A program made the position numbers and the translations under genes. A model generated the notes under the pieces. The model was given only the letters and a program-made list of their open reading frames with translations, did no database searches and was not told the origin of the DNA. Of a stretch of DNA of 64,000 nt, positions 35,701-48,200 are shown piece by piece. The first letter of the stretch is position 1. Each line of letters opens with the position of its first letter. Origin of the DNA: Pontederia crassipes (lineage: Eukaryota; Streptophyta; Magnoliopsida; Commelinales; Pontederiaceae); contig CM060188.1 of NCBI GenBank assembly GCA_030549335.1, positions 16,495,501 to 16,559,500 of the forward strand, given 5' to 3'.

Positions 35701-35808
35701 CTTGAGATCAGCACAGACGAAACAGGAATTAGGTTCTTACCTGCTAAACAGATCAATTTTACACTACCCAAGTCAGAGTTACAAAGCTATGGTCTTTACT
35801 CAATCTAG
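29701..35808 (+). CDS. SAC3C: SAC3/GANP-family protein (SAC3C-like), 8 exons
   Basis: Exons are 29701-29902, 30036-30136, 30363-30584, 31258-31479, 31582-31667, 31760-31856, 35442-35534 and 35665-35808. All introns are GT-AG and the joined frame gives 388 aa. The first in-frame ATG is used. Residues 1-60 are low-complexity. The family signature TCPDMCP (61-67) leads into [20 protein letters not shown], and the SAC3/GANP/THP3 helical domain fills about 70-325 ([55 protein letters not shown]). Exon 8 supplies a short acidic/hydrophobic tail. Related proteins scaffold TREX-2-type complexes in nuclear mRNA export; the short length without further domains fits plant SAC3C rather than SAC3A/B. Intron 6 is 3.6 kb and contains transposon debris. 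The function of the C form is inferred from family only. Confidence 0.93.
32765..33515. mobile_element. Inner inverted-repeat element nested in the outer one
   Basis: The left edge holds several near-tandem TCATCCAACTT units with GATATTCCGAATATGG. The right edge holds the inverse (AAGTTGGGTGACCATATTGGGAATGCC). It sits between the two arms of the outer element, so it inserted into it or forms its core. It is non-coding and contains a LINE tail. Confidence 0.5.
33120..33174 (+). mobile_element. LINE 3' tail fragment
   Basis: ATGTAGCCGACCCCACCTAG then TGGGATAAGGCTTTG followed by (TTG)n is the conserved 3' end of a plant L1-type LINE family. Only the tail is present. Confidence 0.7.
33750..34520 (-). 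pseudogene. LINE ORF2 zinc-binding (zf-RVT) domain remnant
   Basis: The minus strand near 34193-33990 reads [20 protein letters not shown], then [16 protein letters not shown], then [16 protein letters not shown]. This matches the order of the plant zf-RVT domain (LIWK-APPKIK-FLWLL, C-x2-C, HLFF-C) that follows LINE reverse transcriptases. One cysteine of the CxxC pair reads Ser, stops and shifts surround it, and the final Cys is lost. It lies in antisense inside SAC3C intron 6. Confidence 0.65.
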
Positions 35809-37301
35809 TGAAGTTATGAAGCTCTTTATCCATGTAGTGAGGCTTCTTATTTATTTTCAGTTAGGCATTGGACGTGGAATCATAAATCTGCGTTACTATT
35901 TTTCTCAAGGCACTAATCCTCTCGGAACAGGCCTACCAAGAAGCAGCACTTTGTCATTATTCCAGAAATTAACAGAGATCACTGCTGAAAGTAATTGCTC
36001 TCATTTGCTTAAAGTAACTGCCACGACGTGTGTCATGTCCTTCTGAACTTGTTACATAGTAGTTTGTATCATCTTAGCTTATCCAGTATAATTAATTTGG
36101 ATGTACTTGGGACTGGTTTGTCCATAGGTTACTACCTCTTTGTGATGTTATTTATATCATGTATTGAACAGATATTACAATATCACGTAACAATGCAAAT
36201 ATGAAGATTAATTGTCTTTTAGTTGTAATTTTTTTTCCAGACCTGGATATCTGAGCATCCCCTTTTTTTGTTCCCTGATATAATGCTGAATAATAAGAAA
36301 TGATTGATGAGGAAATTGGAATTCTCTTTTTACAAACAAGAAGTATTGCCTCGTTATTTTTTTCTGAAAGAAAAAAAAAGAAGTGCGATAATCTTCGGGG
36401 AAAACTCATAAATAAACGTAAATTTCTTAAATCTCTCTTAAATTAAAACGATTTGTCCCTGTAGCGTCCTTTTGAATTATGACGTGATTTTCACTTTAAT
36501 TTATTCATCATATTTTTTTCGATTTATTAGTTTAGTCATGTAATAAATTAAAAAATATAAAAAATCATAATAGTACAAACGAGGTTTAAAGAATTAATCT
36601 TAAAAAAAAATAATGCCACTGCCTCGTTGAACTGTTAAGTATTATTTGAGCATATAGGCATGTTATGTCCATTTGGAACATCAAATGGATCTTCATGAAT
36701 CACTCGGACAAAGTGCTTGCATTAGATGATCCAAATGTCTTCGCCTCCATTCTCTGCTTCAATGGAGCCAATTCAAGGTTTTTCTCGAGATTCGTTTATT
36801 AGATAGAATCCTTAGACCAGAGAAGCAACTTGCATTAGTAACACCAAATGCCAGTAAGCCTGAAACTCGCCCAAACATTTTTTTCAGCTTTTCATGTCAT
36901 AATACAGAAGACGGCAGAAAAAAGAAGAAAATGTTGGATTATTTACTTTATTTTTTGAGAGGATACGATGAATTATTTTGAAAAAAGAAAACTTTTGAAG
37001 CTTCAATTGAAAAGAAGAGTTTAGTTCGAAGGAAACCGTTCGAAGCGCGAAGAATTTAGTTCACCGGCAGTGGGAACTAAAATCACATGTTTTTTCACCA
37101 TCTTAGAACACACTACAAATTGGAAAATTTGGATTAAAAAGATAGATCTAACAAAGCTCAGACGTCTAGTGATCCCAGGGGTCCCAATGTTTGATGATCA
37201 AAGATGCATAAAATTTTCAACTGCCTCGAATCATTTAATCTCGATACATAACTTAAAACAAATAACTCAACATAATCTGGATAACAGGTTGAAGTGAAGC
37301 T
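35809..37301. other. Region between convergent SAC3C-like and eEF1B genes
   Basis: Contains the two presumed 3'UTRs. Nothing else is identifiable. ORF-like stretches here are short, and several are Lys/Phe-rich by composition only. Confidence 0.5.
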
Positions 37302-39561
37302 CTAGATTTTGTTGAAAGCCACAATGTCACAGCTCTGTATGTACTCGTTACGGGGCTCAACAGTGAGTTCCTCCTCGATGAGACTGTCAACAGAAACAAG
37401 GTCGTCCACAATGGTCATCATGATCTGTAGCTTCTTAATGCCATAGCCAACAGGCACGAGTTTAGCTGCATCAACAAAGGAAACAGCTGATATCAGGAAA
37501 CAACTTGATTAAAGGGTTAAAATGTGACACAGCAAAGGTAGATTTACACACATGCTCCCCACAGAAGACCCTCCATCTGAATACTCCGTACAGCCTCCTC
37601 CAACTTCTTCATGTCTGTCTCGTCATCCCATGGTTTGATATCCAAAAGAACGGACGATTTTCCACCTGAAAAAAACGAGCATCACAACTAATTACATAAA
37701 TACATAAAACCTCGGCTTGCACATCTTAAACTAAAGAAATTGAACCAATAAAAGGGCAAACAAATACATGCAGTGCTGAAAAAAGAACAAGTTTTGTGGC
37801 ATACTTTCTTTCTTCTTAGAAGAAGCTTTAACAGCTGCCTCCCGTTCTTCTGCTGCCTTCTTTTCCTCCTCCGTCTCATCACCAAAAAGATCTATGTCGT
37901 CATCATCATCATCATCTCCAGCAACCTCCTGGTGGAGCATGAACCCGATATTTAAGAAAATATTAAGAAAGTTAAAGATCAGGACACAGGAGTCTCATTA
38001 TTAGCATTATCAAACTGCATATAACATAAAAGATTAAGCTATGGGATGGGAAACACTAGAGAATTGAAGCACATAATAACAAAAGATATCAATATTGATA
38101 GGCATCGGAATGTGGCTTCCGATACATGCAAGTGATGCCACTAATATCTACTAAAACAAGATTGAGTTTCCAACTTCATCTTTTTTTTTTCCTTTGGGGG
38201 GTGGGGTTGGGGTGGGGGAATGTGTAATTCGTTGCCAAGCTTTGTTATCCTCGACCAGGAAGACAAATTTAAATCCAACAAAGCTGACCCCTCTTCCAAG
38301 ATTAATCCAAAAGATAAAGAACTCTGCACTCACTGTGGCAGGTGCAGGAGTGGCCGCTGCTGCTGCTTGACCACCAATTTTCACTCCAACAGATTCTCCA
38401 GGGAAACTGAAAAAGGAGGAGCAGTGTTGTCATACGGAAAACAACAAGTAGGGTGACGTGAAAAGTCAGAACAATAAATAAGGATGGTGATAGACAACAT
38501 CAATTTTAACAAAATTTTCAGTAAACTCATAACATAAAACAAAGAAATGATATGGAAGAGATGACTCAAGTGAAGTGTGTAAGACGAACAAGGTCTGTGC
38601 TATTTTTATTTAAAATTAAAAGACAATTGTTAAGTAAGACAAACTACTCTCTAGAAGTATCCAGTGGGACAGGAAAATAAAACAATGTGAGAACAAGCTT
38701 TGCTTCCCAAGTAGCCCACGTGGCTGTATAAATGCATATATAACTACAAACTGGATCTATGAACTTCAAAACATATAAGAATGGCACAAGCAAACAAGTT
38801 CCAGTGATGAGTGGTCGCGTTTGCAAAATATCAGGTGGGCAAAGCAGTGTAGACACTCTCAAATACAAATAAAGCTGAAATTGAAATTAAAACTCCGAAG
38901 AACAACACAAACCTTGAAGCGAGGACAGCAGCAATGCTTTCGTACCAACGACATACATTGGGAAACCCATCTCCAGGTTTAGACACAGCTGCGAAGACTT
39001 TAACGTCGTCTTTGCTGATTTGGTCACTGGCACACCACAAAAGAAAGGCAGATTAGCAATTATGCATTTTAAAGAGAGAATCTTGCCAACATTACGAACG
39101 GCCACTAATTTTGAATATGAAGAAAAATTCAATTTTGATCAGAAAATTAAGAAATATCAGGGGACAGTGCGCAATCAAATTCAAAAGAGGGCATCTTGAA
39201 ACGACAATGACTAACCGCTGTAAGCTTTAAATGCCAGTAACAATTCAATCAGCATAGCAGGCTCTAAAAATCCAAAAAACACATCGCAAATGTAAAACAA
39301 AATCAACTAATCACTGTACTCTCTTAAACCAGAACAGATCGCATAATAATAAGATTTCCTGTATGCACAAACCACAATCGAATTCCATACCCTGCGAATT
39401 AAATATCAATTTCGAACTATGGCCAAGATCCAACAGTCGAGGAGAGGTCATGAGGAGGGACTGAGGGTATTTTACCCTGAGATGTAGGCCTTTCCGACGA
39501 GGAATTCCTCGAGGGTCCTGAGGCCGGCCTCGGTGTGGAGATCAGAGAAGGTGAAGGCCAT
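37302..39561 (-). CDS. eEF1Bbeta: Translation elongation factor 1-beta/delta (eEF1B guanine-exchange subunit), 6 exons
   Basis: Exons on the minus strand are 39561-39476, 39026-38913, 38406-38334, 37928-37805, 37665-37552 and 37465-37302, with GT-AG introns and a continuous 224-aa frame. The N-terminal GST-C-like domain begins [20 protein letters not shown] and includes [10 protein letters not shown] and the [11 protein letters not shown] helix. An Ala/Pro-rich linker follows, then a seven-Asp run with [20 protein letters not shown], the conserved acidic region. The C-terminal exchange domain (about 133-224: [39 protein letters not shown]) ends [11 protein letters not shown]. The factor catalyses GDP/GTP exchange on eEF1A during translation in the cytosol. 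Length and exon-borne domains match plant eEF1B beta, and all family hallmarks are present, so it should be functional. Confidence 0.96.
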
Positions 39562-39619
39562 TGGAGGAGAAGCGCTGGATCGGGAAAAGCTTGGAGCAGT
39601 TGAAATCTCCGAGAGCGCC

Positions 39620-39725
39620 CAAAACCCTAGAAGCCGAGAGAGAGAGGACGAAAGATCGCCGCGAGTGGAGGCTGTTTATAACCACGCGAAAGCCCTAGAA
39701 GGCTAAAACGGATATGAGCCCAGGA
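39620..39725 (-). promoter_or_regulatory. eEF1B promoter: TATA box, telo-box and site II motif
   Basis: On the minus strand upstream of the ATG are a TATA-like GGTTATAAAC (39683-39674) and a site II motif TGGGCT (39722-39717). A telo-box AAACCCTA lies in the leader region (39622-39629, plus-strand reading). Telo-boxes with site II elements are the known signature of plant translation-machinery promoters, which supports co-regulation with ribosomal protein genes. Confidence 0.65.
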
Positions 39726-39839
39726 ATATTCCAGCACGCACAGTGCGGGTCAGCTCGGCTCGACCATGCTGACCACTGTGGTTCGCGTCAGAAGTCGAAC
39801 CAAATCCATCCGAACTGATGATCGAATCCATGGACAACA

Positions 39840-41105
39840 GAGTTTGAAACAGATTTTAATTAAATAATATTATTTTTATTACTTAAAAATACAGTATAAA
39901 ATAAGAATGTAAAAGGTAAAAATGAAATAAGATCATATTTAATCATCATTCTAAATTAGCCAAATATTAATAGAGCATTTTTTTTATTTTGAAATATATA
40001 TTATTTACAATAAATTAAATTTTATTACCTTCCTATTTAGTAATTTCATGAATATTTTTTGTCTAAATTTGTACCTATTACTATTTTACGCTTTTTTTTT
40101 AAATAAAATTTACTTTTCATATTATTAATTTCCTTTTTCTAAATTCATCCTATAAAATTTACTTTATTACCTATTTTTTATTTTCTAGATTTTTAATATA
40201 TATATATATGTTATTTAGAATTATTTAATTTTTATCTTATTATTTAAAAATTTCATGAATAATTTTCTCTTATTTTTTTATTTTTTATTACCATCTTTCC
40301 ACTTTTTATTTTTCAACGTCAAATTTTCGTGTTATTAATTTCCTTTTTTAGATTCATCCTATAAAATCCACATTATAACTTTTTCCACCTTTATAACTTT
40401 ATTATTTTTCTTTCCTTCCATTGTCTCTACTATAATATACTTCCCTTGCGATTTTTTTTAAAAAGAACTAGATTGAATCAATTTTTCGTTTCAATCCGAT
40501 TTTGGCCGGATCAATACAATTCAATCCAATTCTTTAACAAAATAATTTTTGTATGCCAAATCAATCAATGGCCAATTCACAATTGAATCGGTCAAATCAA
40601 TCGGTCTAATTTTAAAAACACTAATCTTCCTATGTGCATTTAATTTTGAAAAATTCATCTTTTTCTCTTTTCTTTTGAAATTTTCATATAACTTTTTCAT
40701 AGGTACCCATTTGTGAAGCACCTTGGATAGAAGTAAAAAGACAAAATGATATTTATCTAATCAAAGTTATATTCTTGTGATATAATCTTGTTTAATCTCA
40801 AACTCGGTTGATTTTTGTAATACCCCACGATTTTGTCACGGCAATAAATAGCCAAAGTTAAATCCTATTGAGAGTATAAATAATAATTAATTGGAGTTAG
40901 AGATTTCAATTTGAATTGAGGTCCATAAAAGATTTAATGAACATAGGACTTCAAAATATGATATAATTAGAAGTTTTATGACTTAAAAGATATATTAGTC
41001 ATTAAAATAATATGTATTATTACTTAATTCAAAAATTAAGTTATATATATTATTATATTAAATAATTCTAAAAATTATAAATAAAATGAAATAAAATGAT
41101 ATCAC
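39840..41105. other. AT-rich intergenic sequence with a possible LTR start at 40817
   Basis: Mostly T-rich low-complexity sequence. TGTAATACCCCACGATTTTG at 40817 looks like the first bases of a gypsy LTR, but no further landmark or partner was found. Confidence 0.3.
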
Positions 41106-41109
41106 ACTT

Positions 41110-41391
41110 GCTTGCATGTTGTCATCAAGGTGGGGACACACTTGTCCTCAAGCTCATTGCTCTTCTCAAATGTTGGGGGTGGAATGTCAGAGACGAACGC
41201 TCACGCTTGCTTGCCAATTGTTTAGACATTGCGTGAGAGGAAATATTGTGGAGGCCAAGAGATTGGTGGATACCATGGAGGACATAGGGTGCACGACCAA
41301 CACCTATAACATTGTGATTGATGCACTTTGCAATTATGGAGCATTGCATAATGTTGATATGCCTCTAGAAAGTAGCAACTCAAATCATTGA
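41110..41391 (+). pseudogene. Pentatricopeptide-repeat (PPR) gene fragment
   Basis: The open frame contains CVRGNIVEAKRLVDTMEDIG followed by CTTNTYNIVIDALCNYGAL. This is roughly one and a half P-type PPR repeats (helix A TYNIVIDALC, helix B EAKRLVDTMEDIG). A genuine PPR protein would have many repeats and an organelle transit peptide; neither is present. A stray fragment carried or left by transposition is likely. Confidence 0.6.
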
Positions 41392-41559
41392 TATTTTGCT
41401 AGGTATGCCTTTGCGAGCATGCCAAAGTCAAGGAGTCCTTCAAGTAAGTGTAAGCAATGTGTCATCTTCTTTCCCTTCTTTTACAATATTGAAAAAATAT
41501 CAATTTATTCAAAGACATTTAGATAGCATATCGATTTAGCCTATGCTTATGGGAGTTAA

Positions 41560-42309
41560 GGGTTCGTTTGACAAATAACTAATGGAGGGATGGAGTGGGT
41601 TGACGTGGTGAGTGATGGGGTGGTGAAGTGTGATGTGTCATTAGAAAGTTCATGTTTGGATAATAAATTATATAAAATGTGAGGTAGGGTAATGAAGGTT
41701 TTATTTGTATAAAAGTCATTTTTACCCTCCATTATATATTTAAAGTATTTATAATTATTAATTAAGAATGAGCATAGGCCAGGTTGACCTGGTCGCCCTC
41801 ACTCGCAACGGTTCGAATTTTTCAATTTTTTTCTCAACCCGATGGATAATTAGGTCAGGACGGGGAAATGAGACCGCAGGACCGAATTCGAATTTTATGT
41901 CTCGACTCGGTTGAATAGTAAGATGTAAAAAATGAGGGTAGGGGGATGGAAGTTTTATTTGCTAAAAGCCATTCTTACCCTTTAAAATAAAATGATAAAT
42001 AAATATATATATTCACATTAGAAAAAGATAATATACCAATGAATCATAGAGAGAGAAGTGGTTTAATTTGGTAAGAAGAAAAATAATTTCATCTGGTAAT
42101 AAAAAAAAGGAAAGATGTTAATTTGATCTAAAATAATTTATTCCTCCTCATTCCATCAATTTGGTGGAATAAAAAATATGGTGTTTGAAAGGTTTAGTTA
42201 TTTCACTTTACCTCTCTTAACTTAAATAAAAAATATAAACATGGTTTAACTAATTTCATTCCCCCATATCCCACTTCACCCCTTCATATCCCTCAATCCA
42301 AACAGACCA
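41560..42309. mobile_element. Non-autonomous PIF/Harbinger-like element, copy 2
   Basis: A 750 bp element with ends GGGTTCGTTTG (left) and, reversed, TGGTCTGTTTGG (right), flanked by TAA at 41557-41559 and 42310-42312. A 3-bp TAA/TTA duplication and GG..GTTTG ends are the PIF/Harbinger signature. It matches 5303-6025 in inverted orientation and contains the same GC-rich hAT-end-like module (about 41765-41920). Confidence 0.6.
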
Positions 42310-42518
42310 TAAAAAGAGGATAAAGAAGGGTAAGGAAAGTTTTTTTTATACCTTCATTTGGGTAGAATTTTAATGAAAGTACATCGAGGGGAGTTTCCCT
42401 CCATTTTGTGAGCAGCTTCTTTGTTGGGTGTAAGTGTAAATGAGGTGAAACAATTATTAAATAATATTTAAATTTAAAATGATTTTATTACACCTTTAAG
42501 TTTATTACTTTTATATCT

Positions 42519-42522
<4 letters not shown>

Positions 42523-42558
<36 letters not shown>
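42523..42558. repeat. (AT)n microsatellite, followed by short tandem units
   Basis: An AT run. From about 42578 a ~27-bp unit (CAAAGTTGTCTTTTGC with ATTTTGCCACT) repeats two and a half times. Confidence 0.8.
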
Positions 42559-42560
<2 letters not shown>

Positions 42561-43460
42561 ACCTAGACGTTTCTTCACTCCAAAGTTGCCTTTTGCATTT
42601 GCCACTGCAAAGTTGTCTTTCCATTTTGCCACTTCAAAGTTGTCTTTTGCTAGTAGGATTTCAACATAGTTGCGATTTGATGAAGAAATATTTCCAAAAA
42701 TATATTTTTTGTTATTTTTTTAATTCTTCATTTTACTCTTTCCTTCTGAGATAGTGTTCTCCTCAACGAAATATACTTTTATTTTTCTCCTTACAACTAT
42801 TGTTAGGGCTATTTATTATGTTTATCAGTTCATATGCATACACATATTACTTTCAAATGAAATCAGTTCATATTTTGTATGTTTTTATGATAAATGATGC
42901 ATAATTTGAAGTAAGAAGTGATTATTTATCTTGATACGATTATAAGTATAAAATGTTGAATATGAACATGTAGCTTTCTCTTCCAACACTTTATTATATA
43001 CTTGTTATGCATGATCTCTTGTTTTTCATTTTTTATTTGTGCTAGTGGGTCAATTTTTTTGTAGGATTTTCTTTTGATTTCGTAAGATAATAGTGTTGAT
43101 GGTTTGAGGCTTCTTTTTTGTTTTCATAAGAACTGAATCAATTAGATGGGTAGTGCCATAACATAATCAATTTAGCTTAGGATTATTGATATAATTTTCA
43201 TTGTACATGCTTTTACTTTTCATATTGTTCTGCCAATGATTACTTTTCATATATCATCTTTTGATTCTAATTATTAAAGAGTTAAAAGAATGTGATTTTG
43301 TAATTAATTTATTTTGCTCGTGGGACTTATATTGAATTTATGACAGAATGTCAATATGTTGTCAATTTTAGAATGTCTATTGTGACAAAAAATATTATTG
43401 TTTATGGTGTTAGGATTTTCAATTGCTAGTTATTCACTTTAGACAAGACAACTCAAGTGG

Positions 43461-44044
43461 ATGGAATTTCATAGAAGATTAATTTCTCAACTTATATGTT
43501 TGATTGCTCGTATTTTGGTACTTCATATTCAATCACATAATCGGGATATTCTTAGGCAATTGAGTTTTAAAAAAGAAAGAGTACGTAATGAATTGATGAA
43601 AAGCATTGTAGGTGATCCACATTGTCAAGACATATTACGAATGCGACCTAAAACATTTATAGAATTTTTGTAATTTGTCTGCAAAAGATGGTGACCATTC
43701 CAACAAGAAATGCATCTGTTGAATAACAAGTGGCAAAAACATTATATATACTAGATCATAATGTCAAAAATCGTATAGCAAAATTTTGATTATAACGATC
43801 TGGTGAAATTACAATTCGAAATTTTCATAATGTATTCAATGTCATTATTCAATTATAAGACAAATTTATCAAACAACCATATGGCTCCACGATTTCATCG
43901 AAAATTCATAGCATTAGTTGTTTCTACCCATATTTTAAGGTAAAAGATATTATACATTCAGATCTTTTAAATATATCAATTGATAGTAACAATGTTAACA
44001 TAATATTTTTTTAGAATTACGTTGGAACAATAGATGGCACCCAT
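43461..44044 (+). pseudogene. Harbinger transposase, 5' part (HARBI1-like)
   Basis: MEFHRRLISQLICLIARILV leads to MKSIVGDPHCQDILRMRPKTF, the N-terminal region of plant Harbinger transposases. Degenerate sequence follows (NASVE-stop-QVAKTLYIL, then SGEITIRNFHNVFNVIIQL, then KFIKQPYGSTISSKIHS), broken by several stops. A probable small intron (about 43940-44014) precedes NYVGTIDGTH, the first catalytic Asp motif. The frame is cut immediately after that His codon by the gypsy insertion. It is clearly dead from both nonsense codons and interruption. Confidence 0.8.
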
Positions 44045-46362
44045 TGTAATACTCCGAGACCCACGTGACTTTCACGTGCTCAAAGTTGTTCCAGAGGCAC
44101 AACTCAATCTTCTATAAATTTTTTTGCGGAATAAAATTTATTAAGTGCGGAATATAAACAATAAATGCGGAAGGCTTTTCAATAATAATAAATAATGATC
44201 CATAATATTAAAAAGAACTAAAATATAAATAAGTTCATAATTCTAATAAATGTGGAAATAATAAAAACTAGACAACTCAATCTAGAACATATGCAACATC
44301 TGTCTGTCACTGAGCATAGTCACTTGCAAGATCATCATCTATCAAAGCACTCTCACCTGCACGGATCCAGGTACATAAAAATATCCGTGAGTATAAAAAT
44401 GCTCAGTACATATGACCTACTAGATAACCAATATGCTCAATCAAAAATAAGATATGATAATGACGAGTCAATTGAGCAATTAATATAATAATTAATTATA
44501 TAATGATTTATCAATATGAGCAATTATATCATGTTATGATCAAGAGATCAATCAATAGAGATAACTAATAATAGACAATAAAGTCATATATCAATAGGAA
44601 AAGGTCAGATGATCGATCAATATTGATTTAGCAATTAAATGTCTGATCACACTATGACACTATTCAATTTAATAATTTTCAATTCAATATTAATGGTCAT
44701 TTGTCAATAACAATTCTATTCGATTCAATGGGCGGAGGCAATGCCAGTCAACGTCAGTAAATCCAAATGATCATAATCTATTCAATTCAATTCGATTTCA
44801 ATCTAACTCAATTCGATTCGATTTTAATATAATTTAATTCAATTTACAATGTTCAGAGTTATCCAATTCAATGGTGGTCAATTAAGGAAAACTACATATC
44901 TCATTCATGTAGGCTAGTGGGGGATCAGTGCCACAGTAAGACTTCTAACAATATAGCGCTAATAATTATTCGCAAATGACGGAGGACCATGACCAAACAC
45001 AGGACAGCCTTCTCTAAAGGATGATGACGCATCAAACCTTTAGGTACATTATCTGCCTCATTCAATTCAATTCAATAACAATATGGTCCAGGGGCTTGGA
45101 GATAATCATAGAACATGGAGACCCAACAACTTTCAGTTTTTATCTTGTTTACCTAAAATGTCTATTTTTTAGCAATTTAATTTAGGCGAAACAAGACCCA
45201 ATCAGAAAGACTACTGGATCAATATCATAATCAATGATAAGAATGAACATGATAACAAAACATGATCAAATATGATGACGAGATGATTTGATACGATGAT
45301 TATATCTGATAAAAATATAATCAAGCGGGGTTAACACAATGGATAATCATACAATCAATAAATTATATTAAAATAATAACAATAGTAAGAAAATAAATAT
45401 TACTCAATAAATAAAAAATCTAATGCAACTCTCGATCCTTTATTTCTATATGTTTTTTTTCCTTTTTTTATCCGTTTTATCGTCTCCAATAAATTCAATA
45501 AATGAATTTTCTTTGTCAAAAAATTGAATAAATTCCTATCCGGCCGTAACCATATTTTTGCGCCTCCAATTCTTTAAATTCTTTTTTTCTTTTCTCTTTC
45601 ATTTTTCTTCTTTGCACGTCCGTGCGAAAATAGGTACAAAATCTATTATCTTCTACCCTTTGATGTTTTTTTTCACTATTATCTCTTTTTCTTCTCTCTC
45701 TATTATCATGCAGCTGTGATATCTCAATTCGCCCTTTTTTTCTTGCTTTGATCTCTCTCCCATAATTCCCTTTCTCTCTCGGCAGGAACAATCTAAGGGC
45801 GCAAAAATTTCAAGAAGTCATTATTTTTCCTTGTGTTTTCTTCCTTTTCTAAGATGCAATGCACATTTCTAATCAATAAGTCAAAAATCGGTTGTTTCAT
45901 AGAAACATAATTACACATCATAATAAACTTAGGGATCCCCCTACGTACCTCATTTCACGCTTAACCATTCGACATTGAATTACGCCTTGCCGTCAATTGG
46001 ATATCACGCCTCTGTCGCTGAACATTGAGAACCAAAGAGAAAGAAATTCTTTCGATGGTAAATATTTATCTATAGGGCTCTTATATCCTTGATTTTTAAT
46101 CTATCTATAACTTTCAATCCCAATCAAATTTAATCTTTTAATTAATCTATTTTAACAAATTTTGATTTATTTAAATAATTAAATAAATTCTGAAATTTAA
46201 TTAAATATCTCATAATACATTTTTTATCCTTAATTAAACTCCTTTCCTATTTTCCTTTATTTTCAGAATTATTTATTATAATAATATTAATGGTCATATT
46301 TCTCAAATAAAACAATAACAAAATATTCTTTTTTTCAACTCTAAAAAATTGGGGTCGTTACA
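44045..46362 (-). repeat. 3' LTR of the gypsy element
   Basis: 2318 bp, TGTAATACTCC...GGGGTCGTTACA. It aligns along its length with 49704-50823 plus 53587-54841, including the CCCACGTGACTTTCACGTGC start and the CCTGCACGGATCCAGGTAC motif. The two LTRs differ by many substitutions and small indels. Confidence 0.9.
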
Positions 46363-48200
46363 TCATAACCTCCTTAAAAATAAATTCGTCCTCGAATTTG
46401 CATAAAAGAAGTTACATTATCTATCTAACAAATCTCACAAATCTTTTCTCATATCAACTTTCTATTTCTAAATGCCATCTTCATCTTCATGATGTGTCCT
46501 ACATATGTCATGTCTCCATTTCAATTCAGTTCCTCCAATCTCGTTATGCTCGTATACGATTCGTTTCCTATATGTTATCTTCAACATTTCCATGATGAGG
46601 CAGATTTCGTTGCTTCATTACTTTTGTAGGAAGAACTGTCATCCATCAATTTCGCTCCAACTAATAGATGAGTGACATGAACTACTATGTATACATGGCT
46701 ACAAAGGTGCCATGCGTAATGTCGGAGTGGCGACTTGTAGTATATAATAACTTCACTAGTGGGAGCTGATTGTTCCAACTATCATTCATGTCCAATGCAC
46801 AAGCCCGGAACATATTTTCTAAGGTTTGAATTATCCATTCAGACTACTCATCCATATGTAGATGGAAGGCGGCATAGACGTTCAACCACATCCTAAATGC
46901 TCTATAGATGCTCCATCAAAATTGGGCTATGCACTGTAGATTCTTATCCGACGCAATGGATATCAGTATTCTATGTAGTCGAATAACCTCCTTAAAAATG
47001 AACGTCCATGAGGCTTTCGATGGACTAACCTTTCTCTAATGAGTATGGTGTTGGCTATCTTGATATATCGATCCTTTATTTCCTATATCATATCGTTATC
47101 ATGCTGAGTTTTTGGAAGTCTTCTAACGAATTCATCATTACTTTTTCTTAATGCTATTGCGAATTTCTAAGCTCTTGTAGTACACCATGTGACATACTTT
47201 ACTTCCATTTGCCAACCTTCCATAGTAATTTCGACTACATGCAAGATATGTTGTTATCCTTGCGCAATCATTATTGGTCGCTAGACTGACTTGGGCGATG
47301 TAATTGCTCATTGCTCATATTCCATCGGCTTACCCTCAAATGAGCAAGTGACCTTTTCATTTTTTCTGCTTAAGATATTCCCAATGAGTTTACTTTTTAG
47401 TTGATGACAAACTCATAATCCTTCAGTAATTTGATCCATCTTTTTTTTTCTTACACATGTTTAGACCTTGTTGCGAGAAAGTGTACCTCAACTTTAGTGG
47501 TCTGTGGAGAATTCAAGCTCTTCACCTTACATGTTGTGTCACTGACTCTTGGGGTGAAGACTACAATTGTTAATTCAAGATCTAATTGTCTTGATGTGTT
47601 GGCAATCATCTTCCTTGGTAGCATCAAGACGCATGCTATATCGGTGTATGCATCACCGGGGGTGGCATAACCTCCTTGGATTGAAGATATTTTAAAAAAA
47701 ACATCATTGTCAATTTCTTCTCCAATTTTTAAAACCTATTTTAGCCTTTCATGAGCCATTCAATTTTTTTATGTCCTTCTTAGCGAGGTTCGTCCATGGC
47801 GATACTATCGTGTGGCCATTTGATGTGACTCTTCGATAATATTATATAAGTCTAAAGAAGCTTTTATCTCTAATACACATTCTTTGGTTGAACTCATTTG
47901 GTTATAACATCCATATTTTGATATTCCATTTATGCCAATACTATTTCTGAGGAACATTATCTCATTCTGTCAAAATTTATACTTCGAGACTTTGGCGTAT
48001 ATTTATTTCTCTTAATGTTTTACAGTGTGATCTGCAAATGTTCTGCATGTTCCTCTAGGCTCGACGGATATATTAGAATATCATTATAATTTTTTAACAT
48101 ACTTGAATGTTATCCTTCTTCCATGCCATTATGTGTGCATCATCACTTTTGCTATTAAGTTCGAGTGCTCGACTTTTTGCGGAAAATTATTTGCACCAGT
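46363..48200 (-). pseudogene. Gypsy pol remnant (RT, RNase H, integrase)
   Basis: The minus strand contains, in order, an RT tail (YNDILIYPSSLEEHAEHLQ near 48080), RT connection text (KKDIKKFEWLMKG near 47770), RNase H pieces (RYTFSQQGLNM near 47470) and an integrase core (AFHLHMDE-stop-SEWIIQTLENMFRACALDM near 46870-46780, followed by NQLPLVKLLYTTS). Each matches the conserved Ty3/gypsy order (TAFHPQTDGQSER-IQTLED-LRAC) but is broken by frequent stops and shifts. Protease and the first part of RT were not found; at ~1.8 kb the pol is much shorter than usual, so internal deletion is likely. Confidence 0.8.

Noticed and set aside
37773-38456. Plus-strand short frames inside the eEF1B gene
   Set aside because: They are antisense to verified exons and introns of eEF1B.
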